Origin: Ifrita kowaldi
Taxonomy: Eukaryota; Chordata; Aves; Passeriformes; Cinclosomatidae
Length of the DNA: 64,000 bases
NCBI GenBank assembly: GCA_013398055.1
Contig: VZRS01007677.1
Span: forward strand, 25,602-89,601
Direction of reading: 5' to 3'
Under the pieces are notes generated by a model. The model was not told the origin of the DNA. It did no database searches and was given only the letters and a program-made list of their open reading frames with translations. Of this stretch, positions 13,921-25,100 are shown in pieces; within the stretch, counting starts at the first letter, position 1; each line of letters begins with the position of its first letter. The translations under genes and the position numbers were made by a program.

Positions 13921-15629
13921 TCATTAAAAACATCTCCTCCTAATTCTGAATAACTAGAAAACAAGAGAGCAGAAGCTTAGTCAAAATGTTTCTACCTTAC
14001 ATCTAAAAAGAAAGAGAGAAAAGCTTCATTTGTTTTTGCTTCAGGAAGCTCTCTGCACCAACGGAGAAGAAAGTCCCTTTCTAAAATAACAAGAAATTCA
14101 TTAGCACTTCTTGTACTTTTTTAAGGTCACCATTATAGATATTTTTGATAACACATCCTTTTACGCACATGTGGTCTGGTCTGATGGTGGAGATAATGCT
14201 GTTTACCTGAAGAGTAGGTTTGGGGTGGGTTTTTTTAATGTCTTCCTTGTTTTTCAGGAACAGAAGGATGGACAGTGCTCACACCTGGCCATTGCTCATT
14301 TATGGTTCAGGTATTGGAATGAGTGTAGAAGGAAAAACAAGGCACATGGTGAACATTGTCGGGTTGAAAAAGACGACAGCTCAGTGTTCAATTTTCATAA
14401 TTTGCCTACCATGGTTAAATGATCTGATCCATGGTAGGATAAGATCATCAAGGACTTTAGGGGACTCTATCTCTGGCTAAACTGCTTTTTTTTTTCTAAG
14501 AAATATAAGAGTAGACAGGCTGGGCTACATTACCTGTCAGGGTAGTTCAGTATCAGGCCCTTTTCAATAATCAGGTAATATTTCTGAAGGAAGAGGTAAG
14601 AAACCCTACGTAGACAAATGCAGAATAATCAGTTTTTGTTCCTAATCTTGTTTTAACTTCCAGTCATTAGGTTGTTTTGTAACATATAAGAAAAAGGTTT
14701 TTCTGTCTTGCATGAGATGTACACTCAGACTAAACACCCAGCTCTTTCTTTCTTACTCGAGCAACGTCTTGTGAATTGTAGAGTTATCAAAAACTTCATG
14801 GCAAACAATTATTTATTTTCATAAAATTAAAACTACGACCAAAAACAAGTCCTAGGATATAAAGTGGAATATGGAAAGTGTCCCGGTAAATTAGGAAACT
14901 GCTGCTCCATGGATTGTATTCTAGAGATGATTGACCACCTGACCTCAGTCCACGCTTGCAAATGTATCAGGCATCTCAGTTTTAGAAAGCTAAACCTGGA
15001 TGAGATTAATTATAATTGTACAAGACAACATCCCCGAGTACATATATCTAATATACAAGGTCCATTTGTGAGATGGAATGTGTAACTTCTGAACAGCTGG
15101 AAAATGCTGCCTGGGGCTTGAGGAAGTTCTGAATCCTAAACCAGAGTCATATCACTTAGACCAGATTGGTCAGGATGGGATGTTCAGTGTTCCTGTTGCT
15201 GTTTGCATCACACACCTCTGTGGCAGAGACAATCTTGAAGGGTTGACATGTAAGTCCTCCAGGACTGCCCTAAACCAGAATTCCTTCATTCAACAGATTC
15301 TGAACAGCTGTCTTAGCTTGAAAAATTCACCTGGAATATCAATGCCACTGGACATAGTTCAGGGCCCAGGATGCTGCGCATGACCCACATGGGGAGAAAT
15401 CCACACCAAAAGACAGAGATGAGACCATGTCCCAGTACGAAATTCTGCATGGAAAATAAGCTGAATTTCTGTTTAAAAGCTGGCAATCCCTAATGGAGGA
15501 GGAAACTCCTTTTGACATTTTCTCAGTGGTCAGAGCACTGGGAGAGTAAATCCAGAGCAAGTCTGGATGCTAAAACTTCTCCTTCATCTCTCTGGAGAAG
15601 TACAGCAAATAACAAAGCCACAGAAATAA

Positions 15630-15800
15630 TCACGGACTCATGGAACAGTTCAGATAGGAAAGAAAAGGCTGCTTATGAGATCCCACCTGGATTTACTCTG
15701 TTGGAGCTTGCAAACCTCCAAGGATGGAGACTGCACAACCTCTCTGGGCAACTTGTTACTATCCATGAACATCTCAGTGCCCATCAATGTGCTTTTAACA
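15630..15800 (-). mobile_element. Old CR1 fragment, antisense (degenerate)
   Basis: CTCATGGAACAGTTCAGATAGG followed by CAAACCTCCAAGGATGGAGA and CAACCTCTCTGGGCAACTTG parallels the CR1 antisense order (GAATGGTTTGGGTTGG, ACTTCCAGGGATGGGG, TCTCTGGGCAACCTG) with many substitutions. The borders are uncertain. Confidence 0.5.
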
Positions 15801-16255
15801 CCAAACAGTTCTGTCTATGCCCAGAATGTCGTGACAGCCACCATGACAGGACATCAGAGAATTCTCTTTGAACTTCAAGTTCCTGGACTCAGCTGTTTTG
15901 GACTGAAAACAGTTGTTCATGAGAACTTGATATAAATCTTGAGCAAGTGGAAGGGTAACCTCACCTATCTGTGAATCATCAGAGCAGAGGCATTTCCAGA
16001 GCAATGTTGCTCTGCTCGGTAACAACCCACAATTCTTAGAATTTAATCTCATATGCAGAATTTTATTTCAGTCCAAGAAGTGTACCTGTAAATTTGGATA
16101 GAGCTTTCATTTAGATGTTTGTAAAGCTGATTTTTTCCTTCTCTTCCAAATCCTCCCTCACTGTTTGCCTTGGCTTCCAGTATCTTTCTCAGTTATTAGT
16201 TTTAAAACTGGTGACCAATGCAATGGATGTTTAACTCCCCCGCCCCCCTCATTTT

Positions 16256-16395
16256 CATAAAATCACAGAATCACAGAATATTTTAAGCTAGAAGGGACAC
16301 ACAGGGATCATTGAGTCCAACTCCCAGCAAAGGTTCTTAACCCAGATCTTTGTAGGTCCCTTTCAACTCAGAATCTTCTAGGATTCTAGAAAGAC
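16256..16395. mobile_element. Short inverted pair of CR1 3' tails
   Basis: The left arm (ATCACAGAATCACAGAATAT...AGAAGGGACACACAGGGATC) is an antisense CR1 tail. The right arm (GTCCCTTTCAACTCAGAATC...AGGATTCTAG) is the sense tail. The two about 45-base arms can pair around a roughly 40-base loop. Confidence 0.65.
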
Positions 16396-17999
16396 AAACC
16401 TCCTGAAATCCCTCCAATTTCTCAGGCAGTAGGACTTCCAGCATGTAAGAAACCTGCATTTTTGGCACAGAGACCCACTGCATGGCTAACACAGGGGAGT
16501 TCTGAATAATTTCTTATCCAAATCCTTCCTCTAGCAGAGCAGCACAACCCTTTTTTCCCTCAGTGATGGCAGACATCCCATCTGTACTGAGTCTAGTTAA
16601 GTGTAATATTTTCACTGTTACGTTTTTGACATTTTCTCACTTCTTCAAACAAGCTTGAGACAGTGGTGCTAGGACAAAATGGTCATTTCCTCATTTAAAG
16701 CATGTTTTTTTTCCCATGGCTGGCCAAACAAAAACACTCCTTGGGCAGTGTCAAAAGCAAAGGGGTTTTCTTTAGTTGTCATCAAAAATATCGAAGTATG
16801 TGTGTCGGAAACTTCATCTGTGATGAAATGTTTCTGTTCTGAGATGTTTCTTACTCATTTTAGTTATGGAACTCAGCCAAAGTATGAAACGAGGTGAAAA
16901 TGTGAAGCAAGTAAAAAGTAGGTGAAAAACCCCCACAATTTTCTGGGGGTTTGGGTTATTCTATATATGGCAAAAAGGCACTGTTTTCTTCACTGCTTTC
17001 ATAGTCACATTTTCAGCTGTTCCCTTAGCAGAAGAAAGAATATTTCAAATACCTTTCTAACTATTTTCAATTCCTTCAGGTTGCTACTCCTTGAAGTTTG
17101 GGTTTGTTTTTTTTCTGAGCCAGCAAACCTAAGCCAATCTTCCCAAGCCAGGACAAGTTTTCCACTGGGACTTTCCTCTTCATATTTCATTTTGCCGTGT
17201 GGATAAAGCTGAAGATCATTGGGAAGACAACAGCAAGCAATTATTTTCTGGGGAAAAAAAATCAAAGAAAATCAAATCCAGAAAGGCTTGAAGGTGCTGC
17301 TAGGGCAACCACAGAAGAGGGATGTGGCAGGGTTGGTTCTCTGCTTGGGATCTCCACCCTTGGCTGGAAACCACCATTTAATGGGATTTAACTACTTTTT
17401 GAGCAGGTTGACACTGCTCTGATCAGCCCTGGTGTTTTGCTTTTGTGCCATGTGCTGGTCCCCACCATTTCCCACCTGTGTGAGTGGGAGGCCCTCTCTT
17501 CTCCTGATCCTCAGAGGTTTTGAGAGGTGGCTTCCCACACTCAGGATTGCCACCCCAAAAACTCCGCTTAGGTTGCCATGCACTGCCCTCTAATGCCGTT
17601 TTGGGATATTAGCAACCCTCACCCTCAGCGGAGATCCACAAACGATTCACATCCACCAAAAACTGCTATCAGTGCTTTACAGAAATGAGACAAAAAGGAG
17701 ACATTTACAGTGCTTTTTTTACCCCCAGCACTGCTTTATTTTACACATTCGTAGAGATCACCATCAGGGAGAAAAATCAGAACTCCCTATTTACCTTTTT
17801 TGGACCATTTTAGGTGCTTGATGCTTCCAGGGTCCCCTTCAGCTGTCTCTTTTCACCCAACACATCTGATTTCTTTAAGTTTTTGTATTGCACTGCTGCT
17901 TCTTGGAGGCGCTGAGATGCCCAGGAATGCAGGTGGCCACTCAAAGGTGCATGTGCATGTTGGATTTATGAGGATATTTTCTCATTTTTTAAATTTTTA

Positions 18000-18290
18000 A
18001 TGCTTCCCAGCACCCTGTTTGCTTTCCTGCTTCCTTCAAAGCACTAAGTAGGCATTTCTGGAAAATTATCCACAATGAATGCAACATCTCTTTCCTTAAT
18101 GGAAGCAGCTGATTTAGAGCTGCCGCTGTGTGTGTGTTTTGTTAGTGCTATTTTCTCTTGTGTGCATTGCTTTGCATTCATTAACACTGGGTCCCATCTG
18201 CCATCTCATCACCCAGCCAGTCCCATGCCATCCTTCTGCAACTTCTTGCTTCCAACTTTTGGCTGATTACTCTGAATAAATTTGGAGAAG
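18000..18290 (-). mobile_element. Ancient CR1/L3-type RT C-terminal relic, antisense
   Basis: On the minus strand, 18185-18162 translates VNECKAMH, matching the conserved post-RT motif V-x-K-C-K-V-M-H of CR1/L3 reverse transcriptases. Neighbouring LGDEMAD matches the LGDWA-W segment with frameshifts. The nucleotide order (AGCACCCTGTTTGC, AGCAGCTGATTTAGA, GTGCATTGCTTTGCATT, CATCTGCCAT, ACCCAG) follows that ancient amniote family. Heavily decayed. Confidence 0.7.
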
Positions 18291-20400
18291 ATTTCATTAC
18301 CTTGGCTGTTCACTTTTTCCAGGTGGCTCGTTGGTACAATGCGGGGTCCCAACCAAGGCTGGTTGCTCTTCTCACAGTGGAAAAATCAGTTTATTCACAG
18401 CTTTTTGAACCTCCCTATAATTAATCCTATCTCCTCTCCTCCCCTCCCCTCCCCGGACTTCAGGAGACTGAGCTGCATCGAACTCATCTCAAAATGATGA
18501 GAAAATTGTGAAGTTGGGAGGAAAGAGCTGCAAGTAGGTACAGACAGAGCCACATGAGATGAGAAAGGCAGGTACAGAGGTAGAACTGCTGACACAGCAA
18601 TCAGGAGTGGGATTTGAGAGGAAAAGCACCAACATGGAAAGGTTTGAAATCTGAATGGAAAAAAAAATAAAAATAGCTGGAAGATCAGACTTCAACAACT
18701 GTGAGGGTCTGTTGGAGGCATGGAGCTGGCCAATGCTCCCCCACCTTTGCAGATGTAGCTGAAAAGGAGATTTCAGCCACAATTACCCACCTTCAAGATG
18801 TGTAATGCCGGGGATGACTTCACAAATTTCTCCTCCATTTCCAGTCTGTCTGGGACCTTGGCAGCAGGGTGAGGTTTCTCTATCTGCCTGCAGCCTCCCT
18901 GAATTTAATGAGAAGGATTTTCTTGGCTCCTTTGCTCCTAAATGGGCATGTACAAATACATTGTGGCTATTATTACAAACAGTGATGGATCAGTTCTGAT
19001 CCATGCCTAATGCATTTCCCAGACTTAACCAAGGGCTGCTTCTCTCCTTGTGAGTTATCTGATTCATGGCTTTAATAGGTAGTTATTTACAGGTCTGACA
19101 ATTTAGCCTTTGCCCTCCCTGTTATGACTTGTTCTGAGGAGGAACTGAAATCTCCTGTTGCTATCATGTTTTCCACCTTTGCAGACTCTAATCTCCTTTT
19201 AGTTTCTCCCAGTGACTGTCATGCTGTGATATTGCTCTGTGACATTTCAATCCACAGAGATTTCTCTCACTACCTTTTGAGGCAATTAATTATTTGATTT
19301 CTTCCTTTAACATGGGATACCAGTTCTTTTCTCAGTGGGATTCTGACACTGTAAAAGTAGTGCCTTGCTGATTTTTTTTCTTCCATAAGGTTACAAATAC
19401 CTGAATTATATCAATCCTTCCTTTAAAAAATGCTGGCATTGCTAAGGCAAGGAACCGCAGGAAGATACTTGGGAGATCCTCTATAAATAAAGTGAAGATA
19501 ATTTCTTCTTGTATTTAAGAAACTTTCACTGTTATTATGAAAATAGACATATCTGTAAACGTGTTTAGAAAGATTGGGTCAATAGAAAGCAGCATAAGTA
19601 GGAGGGAAAGTAGTAGCTTTATTTTATTTATTTTTTCAGCTAACCATGGGGAAATAAACTGCACAGTAGTAGCACAGTTGGAAGCAGTGCTGGAGATAAA
19701 GGCTTTCTGATTAATACAGAGATAGTGCTTGTAATATTTTGAAGTTGAGGTGCCAGATCTATCTGCTTCAGGGCTGGAGACTGTGTTTGGCTTTGCAGAC
19801 AGTCTTGCATGTTTATTTGCTTCATCATGTGGTGCAAGTAACCATGATTCTTAGAAAACCCAGCTCATCTATTTCACGTGTTTGGTATGAGCTGGAGATA
19901 TACCTGCCCAGTACAAGTAAAAAAGAAAATCCATTTTTGCCACTGTCAAAAAGAAGATATTAAATAATTAGTGCAAGATATTGGGCTGGGAAACTGGTAT
20001 GGTTGGGTAAAATCCAGGCTCAGACAGATACAGAATTTTAAGGTTTGCTTTAGAAAAAAACCTATTTCTGCAGACCAAACCAGTCCACTTCAGGCCCAAG
20101 TGACATAATGCAGTAAGTCCTTCTAATAGCCAAATATTTTGCAACAACAATTACCCAGTGACCTCAGTGGCGGTGATGGCACAGTAAAACGGCAGCAAAC
20201 ATGTCAGAATAATAGACAGGGATGTTTGAAATACACTTGATGAGAATTAAATTTTCTTTCTAACTTCCTCAGTACGTCTGTGTTGCCAAACTAAGAAAAG
20301 TATCATATTGTCTCCATTTTTTTCCCCAAAATCACAGGTACCCTTGGTAAGTAACTGCAAATGCTGAATGCCCATGGGCACAGGTTACTCATTCGATAAG
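18291..20400. other. Intergenic upstream of RBM17
   Basis: Contains a short pyrimidine tract (CTCCTCTCCTCCCCTCCCCT, about 18428-18455) and unique AT-rich sequence. Possibly more of an old LINE around 19070-19340, but no translated motif supports that. Confidence 0.5.
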
Positions 20401-20559
20401 CTACCACAGATTTCTTAAGGAGTCAGAAACACGGTATAGAAAATTGTGATAGAACACACAGGGAAAACACAGTTGGGCACAAATACAGCCCTGCCCTCGG
20501 TTCCTGGCACTGTCACCACAGAGATCAGTGCCCGCCCTCCTGCTCTCGGGGCGATGCTG

Positions 20560-20690
20560 AAGCCCCCACTGAGGTCCCCCCTCAGCCTCCTCTTCTCTCC
20601 CGCCCAACAACCCATGTGCCCTCAGCCGCTCCTCAGGGCTTCCCCTCCGGACCCTTCCCCATCCCCGTGGCCTCCTTCGGACGCTCGCTG
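20560..20690 (-). mobile_element. CR1 fragment, antisense, left of gap
   Basis: CTCAGCCTCCTCTTCTCTCC...CAACAACCC...CTCAGCCGCTCCTCAGGG...TCCGGACCCTTCCCC follows, in order, the complement of the common avian CR1 3' region, somewhat CpG-enriched. It lacks the CR1 3' tail at its left end. It faces the sense copy right of the gap, forming an inverted pair. Confidence 0.6.
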
Positions 20691-20927
20691 AGGTTCAGCG
20701 ATTCTACGATTCCATAAAAGCTCAGAGCGCAGATTACACTCGACGTGCGCTGTGAGAACCCAAAGGAACCTGCACTTCGCATCCTTTGGGTAGGCAGCTT
20801 CTTGGCGACTGGGAGGGCAGCTGAGGCGGGGGCAGTATTCCAACCGCCTCCTCCACTCCCTCCCGCATCTCCCAATCCCTGGGAGCGGCTGTGCCGGCCT
20901 CCCAGTCCCCACTGGTCCGGACCGGGG

Positions 20928-21087
20928 NNNNNNNNNNNNNNNNNNNNNNNNNNNNNNNNNNNNNNNNNNNNNNNNNNNNNNNNNNNNNNNNNNNNNNNNN
21001 NNNNNNNNNNNNNNNNNNNNNNNNNNNNNNNNNNNNNNNNNNNNNNNNNNNNNNNNNNNNNNNNNNNNNNNNNNNNNNNNNNNNNNN
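20928..21087. other. Assembly gap (160 N)
   Basis: Run of 160 undetermined bases between ACCGGGG and TCCCTTGTCC. It sits in the most GC-rich part of the RBM17 upstream region and between two inverted CR1 fragments, both reasons for sequencing dropout. Reading frames drawn through it are meaningless. Confidence 1.
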
Positions 21088-21167
21088 TCCCTTGTCCTTT
21101 CCCCGCGGTCACAGCGCCCTTCCTGCATTCATGCATACGCCCATACATTGTCCTGGGAAGGGCAGCG

Positions 21168-21590
21168 GAGCTGGGGAAGGGTCTGGAGCACAAGTCTGAG
21201 GAGGAGTGGCGGCTGGGGGGGCTCAGCCTGGAGAAAAGGAGACTCAGGGGAGATCTTCTCGTTCTCCACAACTGCCTGACAGGAGGGGGCAGCCGGGTGG
21301 GGGTCGGGCTCTGCTTACAGGTAACAAGCGACAGGACAATGGGGAATGGCATCAAAGTGCACCAAGGGAGGTTCAGACTGGACATTAGGAAGATTTCTTA
21401 ATGGAAAGGGTGGTTAAGCATTGGAACAGGCTGCCCAGGGATGTGGTGAAGTCCCCGTCCCTGGAGGTGTCCAAGGAAACATTGGATGTGGCACTGATCT
21501 GGGTGACAAGGTGGTCTTCAGTCACAGGTTGGACTCGATGATCTCAGAGGTCTTTTCCAGCTTGATTGATCCTGTGATCCCCCAGTGCAT
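21168..21590 (+). mobile_element. CR1 LINE 3' end, sense, right of gap
   Basis: In order: GGGTCTGGAGCACAAGTC, CTCAGCCTGGAGAAAAGGAG, ACAAGCGACAGGACAATGGG, TTCAGACTGGACATTAGGAA, GCATTGGAACAGGCTGCCCA and TTGGACTCGATGATCTCAGA. This is the standard 3' untranslated half of an avian CR1, about 10-15% diverged by eye. It lies in the presumed RBM17 first intron. Confidence 0.92.
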
Positions 21591-22043
21591 CCTGTCTCCC
21601 TCTGGACAGCATCACTCCTGCTGCCTAAATCCCACTGCTCTGTGGCAGGTGGGAATTCCTACAATGCCCTGTCCTCATCCTGTGAATCTGTGCCTTTATA
21701 ACCCCTGCTGTGTTTCATCCCGAGGCCAGATGTTTAATAATCTCCAGAATCTCCTACTTTTTTTTGCAGTAAACTCCATTCTGTTGAGCCCCAGGTGTTC
21801 ATATTCCACTGCAGGAAGAAATTAATTTTTGAACAGTTTTCATTACCTTTCAAACTGTTACTTCTATACAGCTTTGCTCTAGTTATATGTATTTGCCACT
21901 AGCCAGAAAAAGGTCAATTTTCTATGGCTTTAGGAAAAGTAAAATAAAATATGGTGTACCTATACATGCAAACTATAAGCAAGTAACCTGGAAATAGGTT
22001 TGTTTTGTCATCTGGAGTTTTTTTTTTTCCTTTTGTCTTTCAG

Positions 22044-22184
22044 TTTTAAATTGAAGAGAAAATGTCACTTTACGATGACTTGGGGGTGGAGACCAGCGAT
22101 TCCAAAACAGAAGGCTGGTCCAAGAATTTCAAACTGCTGCAGTCTCAGTTGCAGGTGAAGAAAGCAGCTCTCACACAAGCAAAG
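22044..22184 (+). CDS. RBM17: RBM17 coding exon 1 (residues 1-41) with 18 nt of 5' UTR
   Basis: The acceptor CAG ends at 22043 after a long T-rich tract, so the coding start at 22062 lies 18 nt inside an internal exon and an upstream non-coding exon must exist. The ATG opens MSLYDDLGVETS and the exon ends QAK at the GTACAG donor (22185), phase 0. The initiation context AAAATGT has A at -3. The N-terminal start matches the known protein. Confidence 0.95.
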
Positions 22185-25100
22185 GTACAGTCCCTTTGTG
22201 GTTTTGCTTTCTGTTTTTCAGACTTCTTTTGTGTTCAGTGCATTGCGTTTGTGACCTCAGAATACCAGTTTGGGGTAATTTTGCTGGGATTTGTCTATGA
22301 GTTTGTAGCAAAGAACCTGACAAAGCTGAGGTGGGGAAAGGGAAGATGCATTTTTCTTGATGTCTCCTAGAGGGAGTGTTGCAAAATTAAAATTGAAGGA
22401 AGCATTGATGTATGTGCTGCAAACCTCAGAGCTTTTAACAAGCAGAACCAAAAGCTGATCTTCAAGTTTAGCTTTAAAGATAATGAAATCCAGCTTTTTA
22501 ATTTTTTTTTTTTAATGTAAGTAGGGGTCACACTGTGATTGATTATTTACATGCTTGCATCATTTTATGGTTGTTATTTAAAAGGCTTTTGGTGCTAACC
22601 TGCAAATCATTATGTATTAGAAATTTTTAAAGCAAATGTTCCTGGAGTAGATTAAAGGGAGGAGTTCAAGCTAATTCTTTTTAGACTGTGACAGAGCCAT
22701 TTTCTCTTTTTGTTGCTGCTTCTTTTTCTTTGAGCAGTGTTGATATTTTGGTTCAGGCAGGACAGGAGTGCTCTGTGGGGTGTGTAGCTTCTGTAGAGAG
22801 ATTACTTAATTAAAAAAGAAGCAGTAGCACTGATGCCAAATACTTAAGTAGGCACAGCATTTTTTCACTGGAATTACTCCTGATTTATGCTGCTGAAATT
22901 GGGGGCAGGATTCAGTTGATCATTGGAACAAACTGCATGTATGAAACTTACTGACTGCTCTATTAGTTATATTCTTTGTCCATGTAACTGATGTGCAGTG
23001 TATCCAGAGCCTAACAGAAGAATAGGACAGGATTAGAAAACTCAAGAGTTCAGAATAGATTAAAATATTTTATCTGGTGATAAATGGGAAGAACAGTAGA
23101 TCTTTGGAATAAGTCTGAACTTCTTAAAAACTAACTCAGTTCAAACTCACCTGAAGAGGTTGTATGAATTTTTAATGTGTGTTTCTGGTGCAAGTGAAAA
23201 ACTTGGACCATTCACCTACCACTGCAAAGAATATCAAGCAAGCTCATTTTTAGAAAACTGTATTTAACTTTTTTAGACATTGTGTGTTTTGGTGATTTTT
23301 GCAGAGTCAGAGAACAAAACAAACCACAGTCCTTGCTCCAGTGATTGACCTGAAACGAGGCAGCTCCTCTGATGAGAGACAGATCGTGGACACACCCCCT
23401 CATGTAGCAGCTGGGCTAAAGGTAAGACCGGGGCAGCTAAAAGTCCAGCTGGTAACAAATGTTTTGGAAATTAAATGTTTCCTAGTGGTCAAAAAAGTGA
23501 TTGTTTTCTGAGAATGTTTTCCTCTGCTTAGAGTTCTTTAATTAACATTTCAACTTTATACAGACTTCCATGTGGTACAGCATGGAATTACCACAGTTAA
23601 TGTGCAGTTATAAAATAGTGTTCTTAGAATCCTGGACAGCTTCAAACTACTTGGCAAGATAGCAATTTGGACAGCTAAATAATGACTATAATTGTGATTG
23701 CACCAGTGTTGGAACTGGACTTGTATAACAATCAACTGAAAAATAAAAGAAAAGCCACCTAACCTTTTAAATGGATTTCTTGTGGTAAGGAATCAAGAGA
23801 AAGTTTCTCCTTGCATCTTTTTCAAAGAAAAAGTTCTGAAATGGTTCTTTCAGATTAGAGAAGAACAGTCTGTGTGCTTCTGTTGGTACTATATTAATAG
23901 CAGCTGATAAAAAGCCTGATGAGGTTGTGTGGGAGGACCCTGGCAGAGGGTTGCAGCAGCAAGATGCCATAAAGCTTCTAATAATGCATTAATGGGGTTT
24001 GAAAATTCTAGTCTGTGCTGATTGCTGCTGCTTTGCATTTGACAAGGGGTGGGGGTGGTTCTTTCTTCATGGGAAAATTTGAGATAATGAGAGACCAGAT
24101 GAAATGCTGGTTTTAAGTAAAGCCAAAATTTCTTCTAGTACCAGTGGGATTAGGATATCACCTGACATTACAGAAGTCAGGAATCAGAAGTGTTAAATTT
24201 TTGCTTTCCAACTGGATGTTGTTTTCAGATCTCAGCTGAAAAAACTCCTTTTTCCTTTTTTTTTTTTCTTTTTTTCCCCCCAGGATCCTGTCCCCAGTGG
24301 TTTTTCTGCAGGAGATGTGTTGATTCCCCTGGCAGATGAGTATGATCCCATGTTCCCAAATGACTATGAAAAAGTGGTGAAACGTCAGAGAGAGGAACGA
24401 CAGCGGCAGCGGGAGCTGGAGAGGCAAAAGGAGATTGAAGAGAGAGAAAAGTAAGGCTTTTGTTTAAACTCCTGACATATTGGCTCTTATCTGAAGAGTA
24501 GACATATCAATTTGTTTAATTTTATCTCTCTACTTTCAGGGAAATTCTTAGAGGTTTTGTGAATACTGCGTGCTTGCAGAAACAAGTGCAGTGTTTTGAT
24601 TAATATGTTCTAATGCCCTTGGTAAAAATCACCTAAGAGTGCAAAAACAATAAGAATTATCAGCTTTACAGCCTCTTTGGCTGAAAGACCCTTGTCAACA
24701 TTATTCTGAATTTACTTTGTTTCAATAATAGCAGCAGTATGCAGGTACTTCATGCATCATTATCAGACTTTGACCTTGCAGGTGTTTTAGAGTATTTGAT
24801 GTCAGTGCCACCTGACTACAGAAAAACCTTTTCAACACTCAGTGATGAAGCATCCTTTTTGCTTCTAAAAACTACAAACTGATCAATGAATGCATTCAGT
24901 TTCACATGTGGTTAGCACTGCCTTTGAGAGGCATAGTTGCATTTCCTTTTTTAATACTCTGCAGTCAGTAATTTAATTACTAAATAAGTTAATTATGTGT
25001 TTATTACTCTATTGTCTCTGGACAAAAGAAAATACTACTTTATTTTTAATGCCCTTTCCCTGAAATGAGAAATCTCTGTAATCATGTTAAGGAGGTTGAA

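Larger units (their letters stand above)
20500..21170 (+). promoter_or_regulatory. CpG-rich block, presumed RBM17 promoter and first exon
   Basis: GC- and CpG-dense sequence in an otherwise AT-rich region, 0.9-1.5 kb upstream of the first RBM17 coding exon, interrupted by an assembly gap. No TATA box is evident, as usual for housekeeping CpG promoters. GGCGGGG-type boxes occur near 20825. The part before about 20700 is antisense CR1, so the true island is probably 20700-21150. The first exon cannot be placed because the gap falls in the middle. Confidence 0.55.

Noticed and set aside
19070..19340. Possible endonuclease-region LINE relic
   Set aside because: Nucleotide resemblance is vague and no translated motif supports it.
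20622..21401. Long open frames running through the N gap
   Set aside because: They stay open only because undetermined bases have no stop codons, and their ends are CR1 sequence.
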